NCBI RefSeq assembly: GCF_900091465.1
Contig: NZ_FMHV01000002.1
Location: 2,852,001 to 2,916,000 of the forward strand
From: Micromonospora rhizosphaerae
GTDB taxonomy: Bacteria; Actinomycetota; Actinomycetes; Mycobacteriales; Micromonosporaceae
Length of the DNA: 64,000 bases
Direction: 5' to 3'
Each line of letters opens with the position of its first letter. Position 1 is the stretch's first letter. The position numbers and the translations under genes were made by a program. Below the pieces are notes generated by a model, which did not search any database, had not been told where the DNA came from, and saw nothing but the letters and a program-made list of their open reading frames with translations. This document shows positions 23,791 to 32,270 of this stretch, one piece after another.

Positions 23791-24612
23791 CTACTTCTGG
23801 CTCTCGTACGCCGCGATCACCTCGTCGGTCGGGCCGTCCATCTTCAGGATGCCCCCCTCCAGCCAGATCGTCCGCTCGCAGGTGTCCACGATCGAGCTGA
23901 GCGAGTGGCTCACCAGGAACACGGTGCCGGCGCTCTCCCGCAACTCCCGGACCCGCTGCTCGCTGCGGCGGCGGAACTTCCGGTCGCCGGTGGCCAACGC
24001 CTCGTCGATCAGCAGCACGTCGTGCTTCTTCGCCGCGGCGATGGCGAACCGCAGCCGGGCGCCCATGCCGGAGGAGTAGGTGCGCATCGGCAGTGAGGCG
24101 AAGTCGCCCCGCTCGTTGATCCCGGAGAACTCGATGATCTCGGGGGTCAGCCGCTTGACCTCCTCGGGCGGCATGCCCATGGCCAGGCAGCCGAGCACCA
24201 CGTTGCGCTCGCCGGAGAGGTCGTTGAGCAGCGCCGCGTTCACGCCGAGCAGCGAGGGCTGGCCCAGCGTGTAGACCGCGCCCCGGTTGACCGGCAGCAG
24301 GCCGGCGATGGCTCGCAGCAGGGTGGACTTGCCGGAGCCGTTGCTGCCGATCAGCCCGATCGCCTCACCCTGGTACGCGGTGAAGGTGACCCCCTTCACC
24401 GCGTGCACCTCGGTAATGTTCGGGGCGTTGGTGCGGGACACGATGCGCTTGAGGGCGGAGACCGGGCTGCTGCCGCCGGTGGCCCCCTTGTGTACCCGGT
24501 AGATCACGTGCACGTCGTCCACCACGACGGTCGGGACGCGCCCCCGATCCGCGGTGACGGTGGTGCCCGCCGGTTGGGTCTGGTCAGCCACGGCCGTACT
24601 CCTCTTCGCCAC
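23791..24612 (-). CDS. ABC transporter ATPase, TagH/Wzt type (polysaccharide export)
   Basis: 273 aa. Walker A is GSNGSGKST (residues 89-97), Walker B is DVLLIDEALA near 200, and the signature is the degenerate YSSGMGARLRFA found in polymer exporters rather than LSGGQ; the H-loop is LVSHSL. A poorly conserved N-terminal extension of about 30 residues precedes the domain. Unlike Wzt proteins with carbohydrate-binding modules, it ends shortly after the ATPase domain, so export probably does not require recognition of a terminal sugar cap. It overlaps the permease gene by 29 nt. Together they should move the finished lipid-linked wall polymer across the membrane. Confidence 0.92.
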   Translation of the reverse strand: MAKRSTAVADQTQPAGTTVTADRGRVPTVVVDDVHVIYRVHKGATGGSSPVSALKRIVSRTNAPNITEVHAVKGVTFTAYQGEAIGLIGSNGSGKSTLLRAIAGLLPVNRGAVYTLGQPSLLGVNAALLNDLSGERNVVLGCLAMGMPPEEVKRLTPEIIEFSGINERGDFASLPMRTYSSGMGARLRFAIAAAKKHDVLLIDEALATGDRKFRRRSEQRVRELRESAGTVFLVSHSLSSIVDTCERTIWLEGGILKMDGPTDEVIAAYESQK

Positions 24613-25486
24613 GCCAGAAGTAGATGAAACCGCCCACGCCGACCAGCACGGCCCAGGCCAGGCCGAGCAGCCACAGCTGGGTCGGGGACGAGACCAGGTT
24701 CTGCTGGTTGGACTCCAGCAGCGCGTGTCGGGCCAGCTCGATGTAGACGAGTGCCGGGTTGCCCTCCAGCAGGGTCGCCGCCCAGCCGGGCAGGTGCTGG
24801 CGGAACAGCGCGACCGGGTAGAGCACGCCGGAGGCGTACAGCCAGGTCCGCATGACGAAGGGCATGACCTGCTTGAGGTCGGTGACCTTTGCGCCGATCC
24901 GGGCCATGATCATGGTCAGCCCGACGTTGAACACCGTCTGGAGCAGTAGCATCGGGACGGTCAGCAGCCACCGGAAGGTGAGGGGCTCGCCGGTGAACAG
25001 GACGATGCCGGCCAGCACCACCATCGACATCAGCAGCTGCTGGAGCTGAACCAGGGTGACCGTGATCGGCAGCGCCGCCCGGGGGAACTGCAGCGCCCGG
25101 ATCAGCCCCAGGTTCGAGGTGATCGCGCTGGTGCCGTTCTGCACCGCGGTCTGGGTGAACATGAAGATGAAGACACCCGTGCAGAGGTAGGCGATGAAGT
25201 TCGACACGTTCCGGTGCTGGGACAGGATCAGGCCGAAGATCAGGTAGTAGACCGCCGCGTTGGTCAGCGGGGTCAGCACCTGCCAGAGCTGCCCGAGCTG
25301 GGTGTTGCTGAAGGAGGAGGCCACCTTCGCCCGGGAGTACGTGATCATGAAATGCCGGTAGGCCCAGAGCTTGCGGATGTACTCGGCCAGGGTCGGGCGT
25401 TCCCCGGCGACCCGGAGCCCGTACCGCTTGGCGAGCTGGGCCTGGGTCAGCCCGGAGTCGGGGTCGGCCACCGCGGTGTTGGCCAT
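24584..25486 (-). CDS. ABC transporter permease, TagG/Wzm type
   Basis: 300 aa with about six transmembrane helices after a charged amphipathic N-terminus. ABC-2 features include SRAKVASSFSNTQLGQLWQVLTPL before TM1 and the coupling-helix region. The C-terminal periplasmic-side HLPGWAATLLEGNPALVYIE near residue 230 matches the polysaccharide exporter family. The partner ATPase overlaps the 3' end. A TetR regulator is transcribed divergently 167 nt away. A candidate -10 box TAGATT (minus strand, 25553-25548) precedes it. Confidence 0.92.
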   Translation of the reverse strand: MANTAVADPDSGLTQAQLAKRYGLRVAGERPTLAEYIRKLWAYRHFMITYSRAKVASSFSNTQLGQLWQVLTPLTNAAVYYLIFGLILSQHRNVSNFIAYLCTGVFIFMFTQTAVQNGTSAITSNLGLIRALQFPRAALPITVTLVQLQQLLMSMVVLAGIVLFTGEPLTFRWLLTVPMLLLQTVFNVGLTMIMARIGAKVTDLKQVMPFVMRTWLYASGVLYPVALFRQHLPGWAATLLEGNPALVYIELARHALLESNQQNLVSSPTQLWLLGLAWAVLVGVGGFIYFWRGEEEYGRG

Positions 25487-25640
25487 CGTCAGGCGCTCCG
25501 ATCTTTCGTACTGTCAGGGAGCTGAAGAAAATGTGTCGCGGCGATGAAATCTAGCGTGGCCAAGCCGTGGAGCGCCGCCCTCGCCGCTGCGTGGAAGGTA
25601 GTCCAAAACACGTCGGGACGCAACCGTACCGTCGTTGCGC

Positions 25641-25646
25641 TACATT
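25641..25646 (+). promoter_or_regulatory. -10 box of the TetR gene (leaderless)
   Basis: TACATT ends 7 nt before the GTG start of the TetR regulator, which has no ribosome site. A leaderless mRNA is likely. Confidence 0.45.
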
Positions 25647-25653
25647 GTCCCAC

Positions 25654-26286
25654 GTGACGACCGAGAAGAGGCGTGTCCCGGCGGGTGCGGCGGTGCTCCG
25701 GGGTGAGATCACCACGGCCATCCGTGCCGCCGTCATGCAGGAGTTGGCCGAGGTCGGCTACGGTCGCCTCTCCATCGAGGCGGTGGCCCGCCGGGCCGGG
25801 GTCAGCAAGACGGCGGTCTATCGTCGCTGGCGCTCCAAGCTCGACCTGGTGCTGGACATGGTCTCCGCGGTGGCGGGGCGCAACCTGCCCCTGCTCGACA
25901 CCGGAAGCCTGCTGGGTGACCTGGAGATCCTGTTGCACGTGATGGCCCGCGCGCTGCGTCACCGCCTGGCCTCGCAGATCATCCCGGACCTGCTCGCCGA
26001 GGCCGCCCGCAACCCGCAGATCGGCGAGAAGCTCCAGCAGGCGCTCGACGACTACCAGCAGGCGGTCGGCCGGATCCTGATCGGGCGGGCGGTGGAACGC
26101 GGGGAGCTGCCGGCCGACACCGATCCGCGGGCCGCGGTCGACCTGATCGTCGGGCCGATCTACTGGCGGCTGGCGATCGCCCGGGCCCCGCTGAGCGCGG
26201 CGGAGGTGCCCCGGATGGCCGCCGCGATCGTCGCGGCGCTCCGAGTAGCATGCTTGGGGCCCGTCCGCGACGAGGTGGAAGTGTGA
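25654..26286 (+). CDS. TetR/AcrR-family transcriptional regulator
   Basis: 210 aa from GTG 25654, fixed by a -10 box 7 nt upstream. The DNA-binding domain spans residues about 15-62: ITTAIRAAVMQELAEVGYGR, then SIEAVARRAGVSKTAVYRRW, which is the recognition helix-turn-helix. The C-terminal ligand domain includes DLLAEAARNPQIGEKLQQAL and PRAAVDLIVGPIYWRLAIA, typical of the TetR_C_11 group. It is divergent from the ABC exporter operon and precedes the amino-sugar genes, so it may control either. The ligand is unknown; no obvious palindrome stands out in the 167-nt intergenic region. Confidence 0.9.
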   Translation: MTTEKRRVPAGAAVLRGEITTAIRAAVMQELAEVGYGRLSIEAVARRAGVSKTAVYRRWRSKLDLVLDMVSAVAGRNLPLLDTGSLLGDLEILLHVMARALRHRLASQIIPDLLAEAARNPQIGEKLQQALDDYQQAVGRILIGRAVERGELPADTDPRAAVDLIVGPIYWRLAIARAPLSAAEVPRMAAAIVAALRVACLGPVRDEVEV

Positions 26287-26443
26287 CCCCGGCGCCGTCG
26301 TCCGTGACCTGCCGCCCGGCGCCACCTGGATGCACCTGGCCGGTGAGAGACATACGGTCAGTCGATTCATTTGAACCAGTTACCATCGCCCCCCGAAAGC
26401 CGGAACCCCCCAAATGAGCACTTCGTCGACAGGAGGAAGCCCC

Positions 26444-27553
26444 ATGGCTGGGCCGCACTCAGAGTTCATCCCCCCAGCGCGACCGATCATCGGTGAGGCC
26501 GAGATCGAGGCGGCTGTCCGGGTGCTGCGGAGCGGCCGGGTCGTGCAGGGCCCGGAGGTCGCGGCCTTCGAGGAGGAGTTCAGCGAGCTGGTCAACGGCC
26601 GGCACTGCGTCGCCGTCAACTCGGGCACGTCCGCCCTGCAGCTCACCCTGATGGCGCTCGGCTTCGGCCCCGGCGACGAGGTCATCGTGCCGTCGTTCTC
26701 CTTCGCCGCCAGCGCCAACGCCGTCCGGCTGGTCGGCGCCGAGCCGGTCTTCGTCGACATCGAGCCGGGCAGCTTCTGCGTCGACCCGGAGGCGGTCGCC
26801 GCCGCGGTCACCCCGCGGACCGTCGCGATCATGCCGGTGCACCTCTACGGCCACCCCGCCGCGATGGACCGGATCATGGCCATCGCCGAGCAGCACAACC
26901 TGGCCGTCGTCGAGGACGCCGCCCAGGCGCACGGCGCGACGCTGCACGGCGCCCCGGTCGGCGCCTTCGGCACCGCGGGCTGCTTCAGCTTCTACCCGAC
27001 CAAGAACATGCACGCCCTGGAGGGCGGCATGGTCACCACCGCCGACGCCGAGCTGGCCCGGACCCTGCGGCTGCTGCGCAACCAGGGCATGGAGCAGCGG
27101 TACGCCAACGAGATCGTCGGCGCCAACATGCGGATGACCGACGTGGCCGCCGCCATCGGCCGGGTGCAGCTGCGGCAGCTGCCGGAGTGGACCGAGCAGC
27201 GTCGGGCCAACGCCAAGTTCCTCGACTCGAACATCACCGGCATGGTCGTCCCGCCGGTGGCCGACGCCGCCAAGCACGTCTACCACCAGTACACGGTGCG
27301 GGTGCGGGGCGACCGGGACGCCGCCCAGGCGCGCCTGACCGAGCTGGGCATCGGCAACGCGGTCTACTACCCGACCCCGATCCACCGGCTCAAGCCGTAC
27401 CTGACCGAGGACGGCAAGCCCGGCCCGTGGGAGCTGCCGGAGACCGAGCGGGCCGCCGCCGAGGTGATCTCGCTGCCGGTGCACCCGTCGCTGAGCCAGG
27501 CCGACCTCGAGCGGATCGCCGAGGGCGCCAACCTCGCGGGCGGTGCCCGATGA
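26444..27553 (+). CDS. DegT/DnrJ/EryC1/StrS PLP aminotransferase (WbpE-like)
   Basis: 369 aa from ATG 26444, with AGGAGG 7 nt upstream; an ATG at 26414 in frame is weaker. PLP contacts are visible as VNSGTSALQL (59-68), VVEDAAQAHGA (155-165) and the Schiff-base Lys K187 in CFSFYPTKNMHALEGG. The usual DegT start FIPPARPIIGEAEI is present. Its immediate partner, an overlapping Gfo/Idh/MocA oxidoreductase, is the usual companion of the enzyme that aminates C3 of a 3-keto UDP-N-acetyl-hexosaminuronic acid. The presence elsewhere in the locus of the dehydrogenase, N-acetyltransferase and epimerase supports that role (see findings). Confidence 0.92.
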   Translation: MAGPHSEFIPPARPIIGEAEIEAAVRVLRSGRVVQGPEVAAFEEEFSELVNGRHCVAVNSGTSALQLTLMALGFGPGDEVIVPSFSFAASANAVRLVGAEPVFVDIEPGSFCVDPEAVAAAVTPRTVAIMPVHLYGHPAAMDRIMAIAEQHNLAVVEDAAQAHGATLHGAPVGAFGTAGCFSFYPTKNMHALEGGMVTTADAELARTLRLLRNQGMEQRYANEIVGANMRMTDVAAAIGRVQLRQLPEWTEQRRANAKFLDSNITGMVVPPVADAAKHVYHQYTVRVRGDRDAAQARLTELGIGNAVYYPTPIHRLKPYLTEDGKPGPWELPETERAAAEVISLPVHPSLSQADLERIAEGANLAGGAR

Positions 27554-28593
27554 GCGGGGCTCGCAAGCTCCGCGCCGGCCTGATCGGCCTGGGCGCGATG
27601 GGGCGCAACCACGCCCGGGTGCTGTCCAACCTGGACGGCGTCGAGCTGGTCGGCGTCGTCGACCCGGCCGGCGACGTCACCGGCACGCTGCGGGCGCCGG
27701 TGGTGCCAGAGCTCGGCGACCTGCTGGCCATGGGGATCGACTACGCCGTGGTCGCCTGCCCGACCGGCCTGCACGAGCAGATCGGCCTGGAGCTGGCGGC
27801 CAACGGGGTCTGCGCGCTGATCGAGAAGCCGCTGGCCCAGTCGGTGGAGGCCGCGACCCGCCTGGTCGAGGCGTTCGAGGCCGCCGGCCTGGTTGCCGGC
27901 GTCGGGCACATCGAGCGCTACAACCCCGCTCTGCAGAACCTGCGCACCCGGCTGGAGGCCGGCGAGCTGGGCGAGGTCTTCCAGGTCGTCACCCGGCGCC
28001 AGGGCCCGTTCCCGCACCGGATCGCCGACGTCGGCGTGGTGATGGACCTGGCCACCCACGACATCGACCTGACCGCGTGGGTGACCGGCCAGGAATACAC
28101 CTCGGTGTCGGCCCGTACCGTCTCCCGCAGCGGCCGGCTGCACGAGGACATGGTCGCCGTGGTCGGCCAGCTCGTCGACGGCACGATGGTCAACCACCTG
28201 GTCAACTGGCTCAGCCCGCTCAAGGAGCGGTCCACCGTGATCACCGGTGACCGGGGCTGCTTCGTGGCGGACACCCTCACCGCCGACCTGACCTTCTACG
28301 CCAACGGCGCCATCGACACCGAGTGGGAGGCGCTGCGCGCGTTCCGCGGGGTGGCCGAGGGCGACATGGTCCGGTACGCGATCCCGAAGCGGGAGCCGCT
28401 GCTCGTCGAGCACGAGCGGTTCCGCGACGCGGTCGAGGGCAAGCAGAGCGACATCGTCACTCTCCGGCAGGGTCTGCGGACCGTGCAGGTCGCCGCGTGC
28501 CTGCTGGAGTCCGCCTCCGTGGGCGTCACGGTCAACGTGGGTTCGTCCACCTCGGACGGCGGCGAGCGGAACGGACGGGTCGCCGTCGGCTGA
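27550..28593 (+). CDS. Gfo/Idh/MocA oxidoreductase (WbpB/WlbA-like 3-dehydrogenase)
   Basis: 347 aa, overlapping the aminotransferase by ATGA. The Rossmann glycine motif is AGLIGLGAMGRNHARVL (residues 9-25), followed by the MocA hallmark ALIEKPLAQS (about 95). GHIERYNPALQNL and VVMDLATHDIDL supply the conserved His/Asp active-site region. WbpB/WlbA enzymes oxidise C3 of UDP-GlcNAcA with NAD+ and hand the 3-keto sugar to the aminotransferase next door. The AT/ATGA coupling of the two genes supports a joint function. Oxidation of another sugar nucleotide cannot be ruled out. Confidence 0.9.
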   Translation: MSGARKLRAGLIGLGAMGRNHARVLSNLDGVELVGVVDPAGDVTGTLRAPVVPELGDLLAMGIDYAVVACPTGLHEQIGLELAANGVCALIEKPLAQSVEAATRLVEAFEAAGLVAGVGHIERYNPALQNLRTRLEAGELGEVFQVVTRRQGPFPHRIADVGVVMDLATHDIDLTAWVTGQEYTSVSARTVSRSGRLHEDMVAVVGQLVDGTMVNHLVNWLSPLKERSTVITGDRGCFVADTLTADLTFYANGAIDTEWEALRAFRGVAEGDMVRYAIPKREPLLVEHERFRDAVEGKQSDIVTLRQGLRTVQVAACLLESASVGVTVNVGSSTSDGGERNGRVAVG

Positions 28594-28613
28594 CGCCGGG
28601 CGTACGTGGAAGG

Positions 28614-28639
28614 GGCCGGACCGCCGCGGCGGTCCGGCC
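28614..28639. terminator. bidirectional terminator
   Basis: A 12-bp perfect stem GGCCGGACCGCC with a very short centre lies between the convergent oxidoreductase and glycosyltransferase genes. It is followed by TCTTCG on the plus strand. Confidence 0.7.
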
Positions 28640-28659
28640 TCTTCGCTGCCCGGGAGTCC

Positions 28660-30324
28660 TCAGCGGTCCGTCTGGTCGTCGGCGGCCGGTTCGACGCCGA
28701 GGAGCGCGTCGAACCGGTGCCGGGTGACCGTCCAGTCCCACGTCGCGATGGCATGCTCGGCGGCCGCCTTTCCGCTGGCCAGCCAGCGCTCCTCGGTGGC
28801 CGTCTCGGCCCGGATCCGGGCCGCCGCCTCGGCCGGGGTGCCGACCACCCAGTCGGCCGGGAAGAGGCTGTGCGCGCCGTGCTCGCGTCCGGCGAAGAAC
28901 GGCCAGTCCCGGATCACCGGCACGGCGCCGCTGGCCGCGCCCTCCACCACCGCACAGTGGAAGCTCTCCCGGACCGAGGTGCTGAGGATGACCCCGATCC
29001 CGGTGAGCACCTTCGGCACGTCGCTGACCTGGCCGACCCGGACCACCGCGCCGGAGGGCTCCAACTCGGCGAGGTCGCCGTCGAGCGCCTCCTGGTAGTG
29101 CCGGACCGCCTCGCTCGCCCCCGTCTTCAGGCCCTCGCCGACGAGCAGCAGCCGGTAGCGCGGGTCCTCGGCCCGCAGCAGCCGGAGCACCTCGATGGCC
29201 CACCTCGGGTCCTTGGCCACCGCGCTGATCCCGACCAGCCCCAGGGTGAACCGGGCGGCGGGATCCTTCGGCAGCGGGTAGGCGTGCAGATCCATCGCGT
29301 TGCTGATCACGTGCAGCCGCGGCGCCTTCGCGCCGGCGAGTTCGGGGGCGACGGCGGTGGCCAGATCGCGCAGGTGGTCGGAGACGAAGACCACGTCGTC
29401 CAGCCGGGTGAAGTCGATCAGGTGGGGCCAGAAGCTGAACGCCTCGAAGCTGTGCAGCCGCAGCACGATCCGGGTGTCCCCGGGGTCGACCAGGGTGACC
29501 ATGGCCGCGGTCGCCACCGCCCAGTCGACGAAGACCGTGTCCGCCCACTCCAGGTGCGGCCGGAGCCACCGCTCGACCTGCTCGCCGTACTCGGAACCGC
29601 CGAGCACCGGGTCGGCCACCATCGCGTCGACCCGGCGGGTCAGCGGCGCGGCGACCGGGTCGTCGGCCAGGTGCAGGTAGCGGAACTCCACCCCGGGGTG
29701 GTCGGCGTACCGGTCCCGGATCTCCCGGAGGAAGTGATCATTGCCGTTGGTCATCAGCAGCAGCCGCAGCGGCCGGTCGGTCGGGGGCGGCGCGGCCGGG
29801 ACGGACCGGCCCCGGGGCGCCAGCAGCGCCCGGCCGACCGCGCTGTCCCGCAGCGGGGCGAGGAACGCCGCCGGATCGCCGGCCAGCGGCGAGGTGAGCT
29901 GGTCGAAGTGCGGAACCCGATGGAACAGGGTGCGCAGGGCCCGGTGCAGCCGCCGGGCCGCCGCCGCCCGGTCGCCCCGGGCGTACGCCGCGTCGGCCGC
30001 GTCCAGTTCGGCGCGCACTGCCTCCGTCAGGTGGGCGGGGGTCCGGCCCACCTTCAACTCCTCGGTGGCCTCCTGCATCAGCAGGTCCGCCCGGGTGTCG
30101 TGGTCGACGGTCCGGGCCACCGCGGCCAGCGCCGCCCGGGCCTCGGCGGCCGGCCAGCCGGCCCGGGTCATCCCGGTCCGGAGCCGCTTCGCCAGCGTGA
30201 CCCGGGCCCGGGTCGGCAGCACCGGCGCCGCGGCGATCCCGCGCAGCAGCCGGGCGGCGGCGCGGTGGCGTACGACGGCGGGCGAGGTGACCCGGCGCAG
30301 CACCGGATCCAGCGGGCCCTTCAT
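28660..30324 (-). CDS. GT4-type glycosyltransferase with long helical N-terminal extension
   Basis: 554 aa. Residues 1-185 are Ala/Arg-rich and helical, without a recognised domain. The catalytic part begins near 187 with LRLLLMTNGNDHFLREI and has a Rossmann fold with IVLRLHSFEAFSFWPHLIDF and VISNAMDLHAYPLP. The C-terminal GT-B half shows LGLVGISAVAKDPRWAIEVLR, LLLVGEGLKTG and, in place of the usual E-X7-E, SVRESFHCAVVEGAASGAVPVI. It probably uses a nucleotide sugar in the cytoplasm. It stands alone on the minus strand between plus-strand genes, with a terminator before its 3' neighbour. Acceptor and donor are unknown. Confidence 0.8.
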   Translation of the reverse strand: MKGPLDPVLRRVTSPAVVRHRAAARLLRGIAAAPVLPTRARVTLAKRLRTGMTRAGWPAAEARAALAAVARTVDHDTRADLLMQEATEELKVGRTPAHLTEAVRAELDAADAAYARGDRAAAARRLHRALRTLFHRVPHFDQLTSPLAGDPAAFLAPLRDSAVGRALLAPRGRSVPAAPPPTDRPLRLLLMTNGNDHFLREIRDRYADHPGVEFRYLHLADDPVAAPLTRRVDAMVADPVLGGSEYGEQVERWLRPHLEWADTVFVDWAVATAAMVTLVDPGDTRIVLRLHSFEAFSFWPHLIDFTRLDDVVFVSDHLRDLATAVAPELAGAKAPRLHVISNAMDLHAYPLPKDPAARFTLGLVGISAVAKDPRWAIEVLRLLRAEDPRYRLLLVGEGLKTGASEAVRHYQEALDGDLAELEPSGAVVRVGQVSDVPKVLTGIGVILSTSVRESFHCAVVEGAASGAVPVIRDWPFFAGREHGAHSLFPADWVVGTPAEAAARIRAETATEERWLASGKAAAEHAIATWDWTVTRHRFDALLGVEPAADDQTDR

Positions 30325-30459
30325 GGCTGGCCGTCTCGGGTCACGAATGGTCTCCGGTCATTCGGCGTGCGCCCCCCGGCCCGGCGGGCCGGGAGGGCGT
30401 GATGGACAGCGTGCATGTTAACGTCAGTGGGACTGGACAAAATGGCAGGGAAGGTTCGG

Positions 30460-31674
30460 GTGCCTGCATCTTCTGACCGGGACGTCGCTGTTCTCACCCC
30501 TTGGTACCCGACCCGGGAGCTGCCTTACCGGGGTGCGTTCGTCCGGGCGATGGTGGACGCCACCGCCCCCGGCTGCGACCGGATGACCGTCTTTCACTGC
30601 GACGCCTGGGTGGCCGCGCTCGACGAGCGGGCCGACCGGGCGGTCCTCGCCGCGCACCGGTCGCTGATGCCGCACGCGCTGCCCCCCAACCCGACCGTTG
30701 GCGGGGCCGAGCTGGTCTACGTGCCGGTCCCGGTGCCGCGCGGCCAGGGGCATCCGGAGATCGCCGACCGGCACGACCTCGCGCTGCGCTCCGCCCTCGG
30801 CGGGAGGCCGATCGACGCCCCCGTGGTGCACGCCCATGTCGGGCTGCCCAGCGGCTGGGCGGCGATCCGCAACGCCCGCCCGGACGCCAAGATCTTCGTC
30901 ACCGAGCACGCCAGCTTCCTGGACAAGGTCCTGGAGACCCCGCGCGGCCGGGAGATGTACGACGAGGTGCTGCACCGCTGCACCGGCTTCCTGGCCGTCG
31001 GCGAGGGCGTGCGCCGACCGCTGGTCGAGGCGTTCCCGCACCACGCCGACCGGATCGGGTCGATCTCCAACCCGATCTCCTTCGACCAGCCCCGGCCCAC
31101 GCCGGTGACCGAGCTGCGCCGGTGGCTCTTCGTCGGCGCGCTGTCCGAGCTGAAGGGCGTCCCGCTGCTGCTGGAGGCGTTCGCCCGGTGCCGGGCGGAG
31201 GAGCCGGGCCTGACCCTCACCCTGGTCGGCGAGGGCGCGCTCCTGGCCAGCCTGACCGCCCGGGCAGCCGAGCTGGGGGTGGCCGACGCGGTCACCTTCA
31301 CCGGCGCGATCCCGCCGGACGAGGCGCTGCGGCTGATGCGCGAGCACGACCTGCTGGTGCACCCGAGCCGGGCCGAGACGTTCGGCGTCGCGGTGATCGA
31401 GGCGGTGGCCGCGGGCCTGCCGGTCCTGGTCACCCGCTGCGGCGGTCCGGAGCGCACGCTGGCCGGTGTGGAGGACGCCGCCGGTGTCATGATCGACGTG
31501 ACGGACGACCCGGAGACCATCGTCAGCGGCTACCGGACGCTGCGGTCCCGTCTCCCGCACGGCCTCGATTCGTCACTCGCCCGCAAGGTGCTGGCCGACC
31601 GGTACGGGTACGCTGCGGTCGCCCGCACCCACCACCGTCTCTGGTTCTCCGACGAGGCGGCCCCGTCGGCCTGA
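30460..31674 (+). CDS. GT4 family glycosyltransferase
   Basis: 404 aa from GTG 30460, chosen because AGGGAAGG lies 5 nt upstream; ATGs at 30442 and 30415 are in frame. The N-terminal half starts VAVLTPWYPTRELPYRGAFV, the signature of retaining GT-B enzymes. The C-terminal half has RRWLFVGALSELKGVPLLLEAF, LTLVGEGALLASL and the catalytic PSRAETFGVAVIEAVAAGLPVLV with the E-X7-E pair. It opens a run of co-directional genes (30460-34263) that ends at the hairpin at 34281. The sugar is not predictable; the neighbours suggest the wall polymer. Confidence 0.9.
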   Translation: MPASSDRDVAVLTPWYPTRELPYRGAFVRAMVDATAPGCDRMTVFHCDAWVAALDERADRAVLAAHRSLMPHALPPNPTVGGAELVYVPVPVPRGQGHPEIADRHDLALRSALGGRPIDAPVVHAHVGLPSGWAAIRNARPDAKIFVTEHASFLDKVLETPRGREMYDEVLHRCTGFLAVGEGVRRPLVEAFPHHADRIGSISNPISFDQPRPTPVTELRRWLFVGALSELKGVPLLLEAFARCRAEEPGLTLTLVGEGALLASLTARAAELGVADAVTFTGAIPPDEALRLMREHDLLVHPSRAETFGVAVIEAVAAGLPVLVTRCGGPERTLAGVEDAAGVMIDVTDDPETIVSGYRTLRSRLPHGLDSSLARKVLADRYGYAAVARTHHRLWFSDEAAPSA

Positions 31675-31703
31675 GCCGGCGCGACCAGAGCTGATGGAGT
31701 GAG

Positions 31704-32270
31704 ATGCACGTTCTTTTCCTGTCCGTCGGAGGGACCCGGCGGCGTGCAGTGGTGGAGGAGTCGGCCCAGGTCGTGGCCGACGGCGGGGCGGCCACCGTGG
31801 TCGTCGACCGGGCGGCGCAGTGGAGCAGGGAGACCTTCGCCGCCGGGGTGACCCTGGTCGAGTTGGCCCGGCTGGAGCAGCGCCAGCCGGCGCTGCGGGT
31901 CGAGCAGGCCGTGCTGTTCAAGGCGCCCCGGAAGGTGCTGCGCACGGTCGGCCGGGGTCCGCTGCGCCGCTTCGCCCACCGGGCGGAGAAGTCGTACGAG
32001 CGGCGGATCGCGTCGCGCGCCCACCGGGCGTTCCTGCGGATGCGCGGTGACGTACGTCCCAAGCTGGTCGACGCGCTGGTCCGTCGCGGCGCGTCGGTGG
32101 ACGTGATGGTGGTCACGGATCCGCTCGCCATGCCGTACGCGGCACGCCTGGTGAGTGGTGCCCCCCGGTCCGCGAGACCGGAAGTCTGCTTCAGTTACGA
32201 CTACTCTGGTTGTACGCCGAAACGTCAGCACGGGTCGATGCCGGATGCCGTCCAGGGGGACAACTCATGA
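31704..32270 (+). CDS. Rossmann-like protein of unknown function, paralogue of 33652-34263
   Basis: 188 aa. It starts MHVLFLSVGGTRRRAVVEES, then AATVVVDRAAQWSRE, LFKAPRKVLRTVGRG, a basic helix (FAHRAEKSYERRIASRAHRA) and SVDVMVVTDPLAMPYAARL. The order of elements resembles the protein encoded at 33652 and also the N-terminal half of a GT-B glycosyltransferase, but no C-terminal catalytic half exists. Its stop overlaps the next glycosyltransferase start (ATGA). It may be a partner subunit or a nonenzymatic companion of that glycosyltransferase. I know no named family. Confidence 0.75.
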   Translation: MHVLFLSVGGTRRRAVVEESAQVVADGGAATVVVDRAAQWSRETFAAGVTLVELARLEQRQPALRVEQAVLFKAPRKVLRTVGRGPLRRFAHRAEKSYERRIASRAHRAFLRMRGDVRPKLVDALVRRGASVDVMVVTDPLAMPYAARLVSGAPRSARPEVCFSYDYSGCTPKRQHGSMPDAVQGDNS

